Shown: in pieces, positions 8,138 to 16,567 of the stretch
How positions within the stretch are numbered: the stretch's first letter is position 1
How the letters are laid out: each line of letters starts with the position of its first letter
NCBI RefSeq assembly: GCF_050589825.1
Contig: NZ_JBNGOZ010000001.1
Span: 248,001 to 312,000, forward strand
DNA length: 64,000 bases
Reading direction: 5' to 3'
DNA from: Carboxylicivirga longa
GTDB taxonomy: Bacteria > Bacteroidota > Bacteroidia > Bacteroidales > Marinilabiliaceae
Translations under genes and position numbers: made by a program
The notes under the pieces: model-generated
What the model saw: the letters and a program-made list of their open reading frames with translations, nothing else
What the model was told of the DNA's origin: nothing
Databases searched by the model: none

Positions 8138-11100
8138 ATGCTAGTATCATACCGTATTAAGATAATTCTTACCATTCTCATCATCAATTTTACCTGCAAA
8201 GCCATTGCAGACAATACATTAAAATTTGAACATATCGATCTGCCACCAGGTATAATGAATGCAAAGGTTCATTGTATCTTGGAAGATAATAATGGAATGA
8301 TTTGGTTCGGGACTTCAAGTGGTTTAATCTGTTATGATGGTTATGATATAAAAGCTATTGAAAATGTAAATAGTGCAGGTGTAAGAGAAGGATTTGGGTT
8401 TGTAAGTGCTTTGCTTGAAGATGCAGATAATCAAATTTGGGTGGGTACGAATAATGGTGTATTTGTTTATGATAAAAGTAGACAGCTAACAAAACGGATC
8501 AATGACCGCTATTTGGGTGATAGAATTTGTAGGGCATTATACCTTACTTCTGATGAAGAAGTTGTGATTGGAACTGAGGAAGGTATGTTTATATATGATC
8601 AGAAACTGAATATGCTTGAGCGTTACATCCATCAAACAGGTTTAAACAAAGGTCTTAGTCACAATGTTGTTAGATGTTTTTATGAAGATCAGGATAAGCG
8701 ATTGTGGATTGGAACATATAATAAATTGAATCTATTAGATAGGAAGAGAAAAGAGTTTACTCAATATCGGCTTCAAACATCAGATTCAATTAATCATCGA
8801 AATAACTTAATTCTAAGTATTCAACCATATACAATTCACTCAGATAGTATCTTGGCCGTAGGTACAGAAACGGGCTTGTGTTTATTTGATAGATTTGAAA
8901 ATAATTTTGTTCAATTTGTTCATAACGATGATGGAAACTCCATTAGTAATAGTGTTGTGAAAACCATTTGTTTACAAGACTCAAACCTGTGGTTAGGAAC
9001 AGATTTAGGTTTGAATCTTCTAACATCTGACAACAACTTCGAAAACTATTATCATGATTATAAGAATACCTTTTCTCCATCTAGCAATGTAATTAACCAA
9101 ATCTATCTGGATAAACTTAATAACCTTTGGTTGGCCACTGATAAAGGCATTGACAAGGTATACATGAATAAACAACAAATCTTACGAAATAAGGTATATC
9201 CAAATGCAGAATCCCTTCAGGGAGAGTTTAAAGTTAATAAAATCAGTAAACAAAGAAATGGAGAAATCTGGATTGCAACAGATGAAGGTTTGATTCACTA
9301 TAGCAAGGACTTGCAAAAGTATAAACGTTACTTACCCCCAACAATACTTCACAATAAGGTTAACGATGTATTTTGTGATGAAAATGATAAAGTTTGGATT
9401 GCTACTGCTGGTGGCCTGAACACATTTAATAGTATGAGTGGGAAGTTTGATACCTATGTAGCGAAAGAATCAGGTAACAGGAATCTGGAAACAAATTATA
9501 TAAATTGCATTGATAAGGATTCTGAGGGAACGCTTTGGTTAGCAACATTCAACAAGGGTATTTATAAAGTAATTCAAAAGGATAACAATAAGCTTGAATT
9601 TATAAATTACAGACACCAACCAGACAATGAAAATTCATTGATATCCAACAAGGTATATGATATTGATATTGATCAGTATGGTGATGTATGGGCAGCAACA
9701 AACAAAGGAGTTAACAGGTTGGATATGGTTACGGGTACCATCGAACGCTTTGAAAACGATTCAGTTATTAGAGAACCTCAATTTGTATCGCATTTTTTTG
9801 TTGATGAAAATGGAATTAGATGGATAGCAACTAATAAAGGTCTTTTTTATTATGAGGCAAAAAAAGAGCATTTCAGAATAATGAAGCAGATACCAAATAG
9901 CATTAGTAGTGTCGCTGTTTCTGATTCAATCGTTTATTTTGTTGCTCGAAATAGTTTTCATTCGTTTGACTTAAAAACTCAAAAATTAAACTGTTTTCCA
10001 AATGTAATACTAGGATTAACTTCATTAACAAATATAACTTTGCTGGAAGATGATTTAATGGTGCTTAGTGGAAATAAAGGTTTTGTTTCTTTAAATGCAA
10101 ATACTCTAAATATTGATAGAAATATTCCCAAAGTACATTGGACATCCTTTTCAATACATAATGATGAAATAAAACCATATTTATTAAAGAATGAGAGAAA
10201 GATCATTGAAAAGCACATTGATGAAACCGAGTATATAGAACTTGATTACAGTGAGAACACATTTTCAATAGGATTCTCTTCTTTTCAATACAGTTTTAAA
10301 GATGCTTGTAATTATCAATATATGCTTGAAGGGTTTGATAATGAGTGGAAAACCACCAAATCAAACATTAACTATGTGTCGTACACCCAGGTGAGGCCTG
10401 GTAAGTATAAGCTAAAAGTTAAAGCTTCGAACAAATATGGGGTGTATGGGGGTGAAGCAAGGATAATGACCATAAAAATTAATCCACCATTTTATTTTTC
10501 AACATGGGCCATTTTATTGTATATAGCTCTAATTGTGCTTTTATTTGTCATATCCCGTCGCATGTTGATTGCAAGAGAAAAACACCTAAGCGATATACGC
10601 TTTCAAACTCTTCAACGACAAAAAAGTGAAGAACTGATTGAAATTAAAACACGTTTCTTTACCAATATTTCTCATGAGCTTAAAACCCCATTAACACTAA
10701 TAAGTAGTCCTGTTGATGAACTCTTATCAAAAGACCTTGATACATCAGTAAAGAAATCTCTAATTCTAGTCCAGAGGAATACAGATAAGTTAAAAAAACT
10801 TGTCAATCAAATTCTTGATATACGTAAAATTGAGACTGGAGGCGAGATTCTTAACCTTCAGGAATATGATATAATTAGGTTTATCAATAAAATCATTTCT
10901 CAGTTCAAAAGTGAAGCTGAACGTCGCGATATGCTTTTGCAATACGATTCTCCGGAAGTGTCGCTTATGATGAATTTTGATATGGAGAAGACGGAAAAAA
11001 TAATGGTGAATTTATTGTCTAATGCGTTTAAGTTCACTCCCGATGGAGGTGCCATTAAAATTAAAGTTGAAGATGGTCGATTAACTTCGAAGAAAAAAAA

Positions 11101-12187
11101 TGAGATTCTAATCTCAGTCATTGATAATGGTGATGGAATAATTCAAGAGGAACAGGCAAATATTTTTAACCGTTTCCATACTTTAGGCTCAAATAATTAT
11201 AGCAGCCAGCAAGGCACAGGAATTGGCTTATCAATGGTTAAAGATTATCTAACTCTGCAAGGGGGTAAAATTACATTGGAAAGTGAGCCTGGTAAAGGGA
11301 GTTGTTTTACATTTTCATTACCCTTTAATAATGAGAGTTCTGTTAAGACCATGAATAGTGATAAGGTGTATTCGAATGCTTATGAAGAAAAAGAAGCAGA
11401 ATCCATTGTAGAACAGCAACATGATACTGACGAAAATAGTAAAGCCTTAAAAGTGTTGGTGGTTGAAGATGATATTGACTTGCGTGAATTTCTTGTAAGC
11501 GGTCTCCAGGATAATTATGAAGTAACGGTTGCTGAGAATGGCCAGGATGGATTTAATAATGCTATTAAAACAAGTCCTGATATTATTATATCTGACTGGA
11601 TGATGCCACTCATGAATGGAATCGAGCTATGTCATAAGATTAAGGGTGATCTTAGAACCTGTCATATTCCATTTATTCTCCTAACCGCAAAAGGAGGTAT
11701 TGAAAGTCAGATTGAGGGAATTGAAATTGGTTCAGACGATTATATACAGAAGCCATTTAACATGGCATATTTGCTTGTGAGGATACAGAATCTGATTGAG
11801 CAACGAAAACGACTTAAGTCAGTTTATGCCCAGCAGCTTCAACTGGAGCCCTCTAAAATTACTGTGACCTCATTAGATGAAAAGTTTCTGAGCGAACTGA
11901 AGAAGCATATGGAACAAGAAATTGATAATCCTGAGTTAAACGTTACGTTGCTGGCTGAAAAAATGGCACTTAATAGCACAAATCTCTATCGAAAAGTAAA
12001 AGCATTAACAGGACAGTCAGCTACAGAGTTTATTAGAACTTTTCGTTTGAAAAGAGCAGCTCAACTACTAAAAGAGGAAGGTTTAAATGTAACCGATGTG
12101 ATGCACATGGTAGGTTTTAATCACCGGTCATACTTTACCAGAAGTTTTAAGGCCTTGTATGGTGTTTCTCCAAAGGAATACAAATAA
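8138..12187 (+). CDS. Hybrid two-component system regulator (HTCS)
   Basis: A 1349-residue one-protein signalling system. It has a signal peptide and about 14 two-component propeller repeats (recurring IWFGT, WIGT and WIATDEG strings) up to about residue 690, then a Y_Y_Y domain and a membrane helix at about 787-810. A kinase core follows, with the H-box SHELKTPL (histidine near 845) and ATPase motifs NLLSNAFKFTP, DNGDGI and GTGIGL. A receiver comes next with phosphoacceptor D1153 in SDWMMP, and the end is an AraC-type HTH at about 1260-1349. Family members sense glycan fragments in the periplasm and activate the adjacent polysaccharide locus. The direct repeats at 16293-16369 are its likely target. 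All key residues look intact. Confidence 0.95.
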   Translation: MLVSYRIKIILTILIINFTCKAIADNTLKFEHIDLPPGIMNAKVHCILEDNNGMIWFGTSSGLICYDGYDIKAIENVNSAGVREGFGFVSALLEDADNQIWVGTNNGVFVYDKSRQLTKRINDRYLGDRICRALYLTSDEEVVIGTEEGMFIYDQKLNMLERYIHQTGLNKGLSHNVVRCFYEDQDKRLWIGTYNKLNLLDRKRKEFTQYRLQTSDSINHRNNLILSIQPYTIHSDSILAVGTETGLCLFDRFENNFVQFVHNDDGNSISNSVVKTICLQDSNLWLGTDLGLNLLTSDNNFENYYHDYKNTFSPSSNVINQIYLDKLNNLWLATDKGIDKVYMNKQQILRNKVYPNAESLQGEFKVNKISKQRNGEIWIATDEGLIHYSKDLQKYKRYLPPTILHNKVNDVFCDENDKVWIATAGGLNTFNSMSGKFDTYVAKESGNRNLETNYINCIDKDSEGTLWLATFNKGIYKVIQKDNNKLEFINYRHQPDNENSLISNKVYDIDIDQYGDVWAATNKGVNRLDMVTGTIERFENDSVIREPQFVSHFFVDENGIRWIATNKGLFYYEAKKEHFRIMKQIPNSISSVAVSDSIVYFVARNSFHSFDLKTQKLNCFPNVILGLTSLTNITLLEDDLMVLSGNKGFVSLNANTLNIDRNIPKVHWTSFSIHNDEIKPYLLKNERKIIEKHIDETEYIELDYSENTFSIGFSSFQYSFKDACNYQYMLEGFDNEWKTTKSNINYVSYTQVRPGKYKLKVKASNKYGVYGGEARIMTIKINPPFYFSTWAILLYIALIVLLFVISRRMLIAREKHLSDIRFQTLQRQKSEELIEIKTRFFTNISHELKTPLTLISSPVDELLSKDLDTSVKKSLILVQRNTDKLKKLVNQILDIRKIETGGEILNLQEYDIIRFINKIISQFKSEAERRDMLLQYDSPEVSLMMNFDMEKTEKIMVNLLSNAFKFTPDGGAIKIKVEDGRLTSKKKNEILISVIDNGDGIIQEEQANIFNRFHTLGSNNYSSQQGTGIGLSMVKDYLTLQGGKITLESEPGKGSCFTFSLPFNNESSVKTMNSDKVYSNAYEEKEAESIVEQQHDTDENSKALKVLVVEDDIDLREFLVSGLQDNYEVTVAENGQDGFNNAIKTSPDIIISDWMMPLMNGIELCHKIKGDLRTCHIPFILLTAKGGIESQIEGIEIGSDDYIQKPFNMAYLLVRIQNLIEQRKRLKSVYAQQLQLEPSKITVTSLDEKFLSELKKHMEQEIDNPELNVTLLAEKMALNSTNLYRKVKALTGQSATEFIRTFRLKRAAQLLKEEGLNVTDVMHMVGFNHRSYFTRSFKALYGVSPKEYK

Positions 12188-12213
12188 AAACTCCCGACAT
12201 TTCTATCGGGAGT
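12186..12213 (-). terminator. Intrinsic terminator of the minus-strand glycosidase gene
   Basis: A perfect 8-bp stem ACTCCCGA/TCGGGAGT (12190-12197 and 12206-12213) is followed on the minus strand by five T, an A and three T. It lies 26 bases past the ancestral stop at 12239 of the minus-strand gene and 2 bases after the regulator stop, so the stem could slow transcription from both sides. The T-run is only on the minus side. Confidence 0.75.
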
Positions 12214-12238
12214 CAATGAATGTGTAAAGAAAATCAAT

Positions 12239-12334
12239 CTAATCAATCTTTAGTTTGGCATGAAAATTTTGATTTCTGCTATCAATGAGTTTTACTATGT
12301 AAATGCCTGCTGGAACTTGGCTAATATCAATTTA
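12239..12334 (-). pseudogene. Detached end of T9SS sorting domain after in-frame stop
   Basis: Immediately after the TAA at 12332-12334 the same frame stays open for 30 codons to TAG at 12239-12241. It reads IDISQVPAGIYIVKLI and so on, the usual last strands of a type A T9SS C-terminal domain. The terminator at 12186-12213 fits this longer gene better than the shorter one. A single nonsense change, or a sequencing error, would explain it. Confidence 0.8.
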
Positions 12335-14734
12335 GGCTGGACTATCCGTAACAGAAAATACTTTGCTTAATAGTAGTCTTCCTGAAATATCATAAAGCGT
12401 AATTTGGACATTTTCGGCCATGTAAGAGCAATTTATGTTTAAATGACTTGTTGCAGGATTTGGCCATATTTTTACCTTATTGTCATTCAGATTAACTTCC
12501 TCAACTGGTGTTGCACTTTTTAAGCTTAAATCTTCGATTATTTGCAAATCATCTAAATAAGCACCTCCTTGTGAGTTTTGTGGTCGCCAAAAAAAGAGTT
12601 TAGTTTGTTCTGCTCCAGCTTCACTTCTGAAATCAAGTGTGTATGAAGTATAGTTGGTAGCATCAATATTGATAGTGGAATAATTGTTTCCATCCGGTTT
12701 TTGGATGCCAAAGGTAACAGGTACCGTTGGGTCATCAACTTTAGCTTGAAATGTTACTTCGTACGAGGTTTCTGGCATTATCGATATCCATTGATAAGCG
12801 GATGAATTACCATCTAATTTCAAACTTTTTAATCCTTCCGCAACTTCGGTATTTTCTTCTACAACAGTTTGCCAGGTATTCCAGGCATGTAATCCTTTTT
12901 CGAATGACGGATTAAGGATGTATGCTGTTTCTTTTAAGACAACTTCATCCAATAATGCAGAACCGGTTCCTCCCGGTGGTCGCCAAAAATATATTTTAAC
13001 TGAATCAGTATTAGCACCAGTTGTAAACATCAGTTGGTGCAAAGTAAAAGAAGTATCATCGATATCTATAAGGGTATGGTCTGTTACGCCTAATTGTACC
13101 TTAACAGTTGGGTCATCAACTTTGGCAAATGCTGACAATGTATAAGTAGTCGAAGGCTGTACCTGTGCCCATTGATAGGTGGAAGCATTACCGTTCAGTT
13201 GCAAGGAACCACTACCATAAATAGTTTCATAACCAGCCGTTACGCTATTCCATGTATTCCATTTATCTATACCATTTTCGAAACTACCGTTATCAATTAG
13301 ATTCAATTGCTCTACTTCAAACTCTATCATAGTTAAAGTATTTGCTTTAATGGTAGCCAGATAGTTACTGCTGTTTTGCCATAAAGTTATATTCTGTAGT
13401 ATTCCAGGGTCTTTGAATCTTACGGCTTGTTTGACAGATAGGATGTCGTAACCATCAATATTAAACTCAATATTGCTGTCATTATCTTTTTTGCTTAACA
13501 AGAATATGAATGCGCTTTTGTTATTTTGAATAACGCTTGTCAGCATTATGTTGTTATCAACACTAGTGCTCTCAACTAATTCTCCATTCAATGCATTTTT
13601 ATACAGTTCAAACACTGTTGTTGTGGGATTAGCCGCATAACCATCATCCGGGTCTACTAAAAAACGATCATCCGCATCAACAGTTCCTGGCCATTGAGTT
13701 GACCATAACGCTGCTAGCTCCAAACCTCCTTGCATCATCTGCATTTGCATTTCAGATTGCATTAAGGCTGTTTTAAACTTACTATGATTGGTATCTGTTT
13801 GCCAGGGGCCGGGTCCAAGGTTCCATTCTAAAGCGGCCATCTTAATATGCGGTTTATTAAGTTGAGCTGTTAGGTTATTAAAGTATTCAATCTCTTCTAT
13901 ATAGGTGCCTCCATTGTACCATTGGTTTTCAAATTGAATGGGTGTTTGAGATTTCCATAAATCCCAGCTGGCTTCATCCCACCGCCAGTACCAGTGAATG
14001 TCAATAAAGTCTATGTTATCTCCCGCAGTATTGATTATAGTTGTGAAACCATTATCTGTCCTGACTTTATTCGACCAGTTAGCAATGAGTTTGGCATCAG
14101 GTACGTATTTCCTGATGGAATCTGCATAGATGTTTAACTGAGCAGCATAATTGGATGCTGTCCACGACTCTCCATCATTGTCAGGGTCCTTGTTGTAAAG
14201 GTTGCCAGAATGGTAGGTCTCATTATCTAAATAAAAATAGCGAACATCAAATTGTTTACCTTGGCAATATTTAATGAGAGAAACAGCTTCATTTAATCCA
14301 TCACTCTGCCTGTTCCATTCTATCCCGGAACTCATATTAATGCCTAACATAGGTTCTACTCCTGATGCGGCACATAAAGTCATGTATTCATCCAGATCCA
14401 TATAATGGGCAGGATCGGCATCGTTAGCTGTGTTGTAGTTGGGATCCCAATTATCAGACCAGCCATTACCGTTCAGGTCGTTCCAATGATAATGGGTAAC
14501 TACTGTCCCCCCTGGCCAACGCAAAAAGCCGGCTCCTACATCTTTGAAGAGTTGTGCCATTTGACCATCTGTGTAGATGCTATCGGCTTCATGTGAATAA
14601 ACGAGTCCGTGCCCTTGAATCATTGGGCTGATAGTGTGCTTTTTTTGAGTGCCGTCAATGTTGATTTGAATCTGTGCCTGGATAAATATTGACAGAAATA
14701 TTAAGCAAATAGAAATGAGTATAATCTTTTTCAT
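12332..14734 (-). CDS. Secreted clan GH-A glycosidase with two CBM-like domains, truncated T9SS tail
   Basis: An exported glycoside hydrolase with a (beta/alpha)8-type catalytic domain resembling GH51/GH39/GH86-like enzymes. It carries RWPGGTVV near the N-terminus, a probable acid/base E172 in YLDNETYHSG and a probable nucleophile E303 in ALEWNLGPG. Two tandem carbohydrate-binding-like beta-sandwich repeats follow (both contain YQW and FWRP), then the start of a T9SS sorting domain (KIWPNPATSHLNI). A stop cuts that domain 30 residues short. The start at 14734 (MKKIILISI signal peptide) is preferred over the open frame to 14785, which would run into a terminator hairpin. The catalytic part is paralogous to the lipoprotein at 22253-23725. 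Substrate is unknown; the locus suggests a sulfated glycan. Confidence 0.8.
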   Translation of the reverse strand: MKKIILISICLIFLSIFIQAQIQINIDGTQKKHTISPMIQGHGLVYSHEADSIYTDGQMAQLFKDVGAGFLRWPGGTVVTHYHWNDLNGNGWSDNWDPNYNTANDADPAHYMDLDEYMTLCAASGVEPMLGINMSSGIEWNRQSDGLNEAVSLIKYCQGKQFDVRYFYLDNETYHSGNLYNKDPDNDGESWTASNYAAQLNIYADSIRKYVPDAKLIANWSNKVRTDNGFTTIINTAGDNIDFIDIHWYWRWDEASWDLWKSQTPIQFENQWYNGGTYIEEIEYFNNLTAQLNKPHIKMAALEWNLGPGPWQTDTNHSKFKTALMQSEMQMQMMQGGLELAALWSTQWPGTVDADDRFLVDPDDGYAANPTTTVFELYKNALNGELVESTSVDNNIMLTSVIQNNKSAFIFLLSKKDNDSNIEFNIDGYDILSVKQAVRFKDPGILQNITLWQNSSNYLATIKANTLTMIEFEVEQLNLIDNGSFENGIDKWNTWNSVTAGYETIYGSGSLQLNGNASTYQWAQVQPSTTYTLSAFAKVDDPTVKVQLGVTDHTLIDIDDTSFTLHQLMFTTGANTDSVKIYFWRPPGGTGSALLDEVVLKETAYILNPSFEKGLHAWNTWQTVVEENTEVAEGLKSLKLDGNSSAYQWISIMPETSYEVTFQAKVDDPTVPVTFGIQKPDGNNYSTINIDATNYTSYTLDFRSEAGAEQTKLFFWRPQNSQGGAYLDDLQIIEDLSLKSATPVEEVNLNDNKVKIWPNPATSHLNINCSYMAENVQITLYDISGRLLLSKVFSVTDSPA

Positions 14735-14754
14735 ATTCTTATGATTTAGGTGAT

Positions 14755-14795
14755 AAAAAAAGGTCCATGCAGCTTTATACTGCATGGACCTTTTT
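14755..14795 (-). terminator. Strong intrinsic terminator
   Basis: A perfect 11-bp stem GGTCCATGCAG/CTGCATGGACC (14762-14772 and 14780-14790) is flanked by A7 and T5, so it works as a terminator in both directions. On the minus strand it follows the stop of the beta-helix gene at 14808 and lies just before the glycosidase start at 14734. The two genes should therefore be separate units, or the second one attenuated. Confidence 0.85.
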
Positions 14796-14807
14796 ATAAA
14801 TACTTAT

Positions 14808-16184
14808 TTACTTGCGCACAATATGTTTGAATACTTCTGAATAACCTTCACCACTTACTTTTATAAATACCAGTCCGTTAATGTTCGCTGGTAATGTGAT
14901 AGAAGTACGTCCTGATGTGATTGATTCTGAATGAACAAGCTTGCCATTTAAAGTATAAATATCAACGTTTCCATTTGAAAGTTCATTCACTTCGATATTA
15001 AATGTTCCACTGCTAGGATTTGGTACCACACTTGTTTTAACACTCACCTGTTCAATGTTGGTCGCTGGGGTGTATTCATATGACCCTATATCAGGAGTGC
15101 CTGTTCTGCTACTACCATGAATATCTGTAGATGTGGCTGTTGTGGCATCTCCTGCATCTATGGCGATGCTGCCAACTTGTAGAGCCAAAGTTTGTAGTCC
15201 ACTTCCATTATCTTGCAAGCTTCCTAGTTTGAGGTTTGACTCAGTTACTGCTGTTGCAGTTTCCCATGTGATGCTATTTGCTTCGTTCCTGATTTCAGCT
15301 AACCAGCATTTTGAAACAATATTGTTCTTAACAGTAGCTGCTGCCACTGGATTTACACTACCGTCATAACCGAAATCTGTACCAGCAGAAGAAGCATTAA
15401 ACAAGATATTATTCGTTAATGCAGAACAGGTTGAATTCTCAGTAAAAATACCTTTGCGACCATCAGAATTTGTAGTATTGCTAACTATAGTATTATTCTT
15501 TAAAGAAAGAACCCCTCCTGTATTAGTGATAGAAATGGCACCACCCTTTAAGTTAGAGTGGTTTCGGTATACAACACAGTTTTCCATAGAAAGTGATACG
15601 CCAAAGAATGCCAGACCTCCGCCATTTCCTTCAGCTGTATTGTCAAAAACTGATGAGTTTTTGATAGTTGTATTTCCATACCCGCCAATACCACCAGCAG
15701 CGCGATCAGTAAAGTTATCATAGATATTACAATTCTCAATTGATAAAACGGCATTACCTTGTGTGTTTATGCCACCACCAACACCACCGCTTAGGTTTCC
15801 ATAGCGAATGCTCATGTCTTTAAGAGTTGCACTTACTGAACCACTAATCATAAATACACGTTGATTAGGTGCTTTCCCTGTACCAGCACCGTCTGGCTTG
15901 CTTCCTGTTGCCTGTACAATGGTTGTAGCTGGTGATTCTCCCATAATTGTCAGGTTTTTGCTAACAGTAATATTGACTTCTGTATAGGTTCCTGCTTTTA
16001 CTTGTATAATATCATCAGCTTGTGCAGTGTTAATGGCTTTTTTTATACTAGCCCATGGAGATGATTCACTACCAGTATTATTTTCGTCATCACCATTTGT
16101 ACTAACATACCATGTGGTTTGAGCGAAAGATAATGAACAAAACATTGCCATAATGGCCATAATAAGGAGTCTAGATTTTTTCAT
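14808..16184 (-). CDS. Secreted parallel beta-helix protein with T9SS tail
   Basis: A 458-residue exported protein. After a signal peptide ending near residue 21 (SLSFAQ), it has a DUF1565-like opening (WYVSTNGDDENNTGS, then SPWASIKKAIN) and a Gly/Asn-rich parallel beta-helix typical of pectate-lyase-like folds (KNNTIVSNTT, IDAGD). It ends in a complete type A T9SS sorting domain (VVPNPSSGTFNIEV to IVRK). This fold is shared by polysaccharide lyases, carrageenases and adhesins; no catalytic triad is clear, so it may bind or cleave glycan. It faces away from susC and shares the upstream region that carries the candidate regulator sites. Confidence 0.8.
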   Translation of the reverse strand: MKKSRLLIMAIMAMFCSLSFAQTTWYVSTNGDDENNTGSESSPWASIKKAINTAQADDIIQVKAGTYTEVNITVSKNLTIMGESPATTIVQATGSKPDGAGTGKAPNQRVFMISGSVSATLKDMSIRYGNLSGGVGGGINTQGNAVLSIENCNIYDNFTDRAAGGIGGYGNTTIKNSSVFDNTAEGNGGGLAFFGVSLSMENCVVYRNHSNLKGGAISITNTGGVLSLKNNTIVSNTTNSDGRKGIFTENSTCSALTNNILFNASSAGTDFGYDGSVNPVAAATVKNNIVSKCWLAEIRNEANSITWETATAVTESNLKLGSLQDNGSGLQTLALQVGSIAIDAGDATTATSTDIHGSSRTGTPDIGSYEYTPATNIEQVSVKTSVVPNPSSGTFNIEVNELSNGNVDIYTLNGKLVHSESITSGRTSITLPANINGLVFIKVSGEGYSEVFKHIVRK

Positions 16185-16292
16185 AATTATTGCTTTAAAA
16201 TGATTGATTTAATGTGGCTTTTTGTTATTGCCTGTCTAATGGTTAAAGTATGACGAAACGATCGAAGACGATAAACCATAAACAACTAAAGA

Positions 16293-16369
16293 ATAGTACG
16301 GAATGAGCGATAATAGCACAGAATAGATAAAATATAGCACAAATCAGATTTGTGTTCTGTGTGCTATTA
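16293..16369. promoter_or_regulatory. Candidate HTCS operator: three direct repeats plus inverted copy
   Basis: The motif ATAGYACRGAAT appears at 16293-16304 and 16313-16324, and as ATAGCACAAAT at 16334-16344, with steps of 20 and 21 bases. An inverted partner of TAATAGCACA (16311-16320) lies at 16360-16369, and a nested dyad CACAAATCAGATTTGTG at 16338-16354. Spacing of two helical turns is what an AraC-type dimer would need. The cluster lies between the divergent beta-helix gene and susC, upstream of a -7 box at 16410. Confidence 0.6.
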
Positions 16370-16409
16370 TATTGTAGTTTCTGTCAATGTTTATGAGCTG
16401 TCTAATAGC

Positions 16410-16417
16410 TAGGTTTG
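16410..16417 (+). promoter_or_regulatory. susC promoter -7 box
   Basis: TAGGTTTG is a perfect match to the Bacteroidota -7 consensus TAnnTTTG. It would give a leader of about 145 bases before susC at 16568. A convincing -33 box is missing, which fits a promoter dependent on an activator bound to the repeats just upstream (16293-16369). Confidence 0.5.
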
Positions 16418-16567
16418 TCACAGAATCAAATGTTTGAATAAATGAAAAAAATAACCAAAAATCATTTCCGGTTAGAAAAAATCATCTCATTAATAATTAT
16501 TAGTGGCTTGATTTATTTAACCCTGATGACAATAAAAATTTATCTTTAAATAATTAAATCCAAGTTT

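Larger units (their letters stand above)
16185..16567. other. Divergent control region between beta-helix gene and susC
   Basis: This 383-base gap contains the repeat cluster (16293-16369) and the -7 box (16410-16417) described separately. The 150 bases before susC are an AT-rich untranslated leader with no strong hairpin. On the minus side, before 16184, no exact -7 box was found. No RNA gene or additional ORF is supported. Confidence 0.6.

Noticed and set aside
8138..12187. Separate kinase and response regulator genes
   Set aside because: The frame is continuous through sensor, kinase, receiver and AraC domains with no stop or restart.
12186..12213. Terminator of the plus-strand regulator gene
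   Set aside because: The stem is near the regulator stop, but the plus strand has no T-run after it; the T-run is on the minus side, so it is assigned to the minus-strand gene.
16185..16567. CRISPR-like array from the 20-21 bp spaced repeats
   Set aside because: Only three short degenerate repeats occur, the spacers are about 9 bases, and no cas genes are present; regulator sites explain them better.
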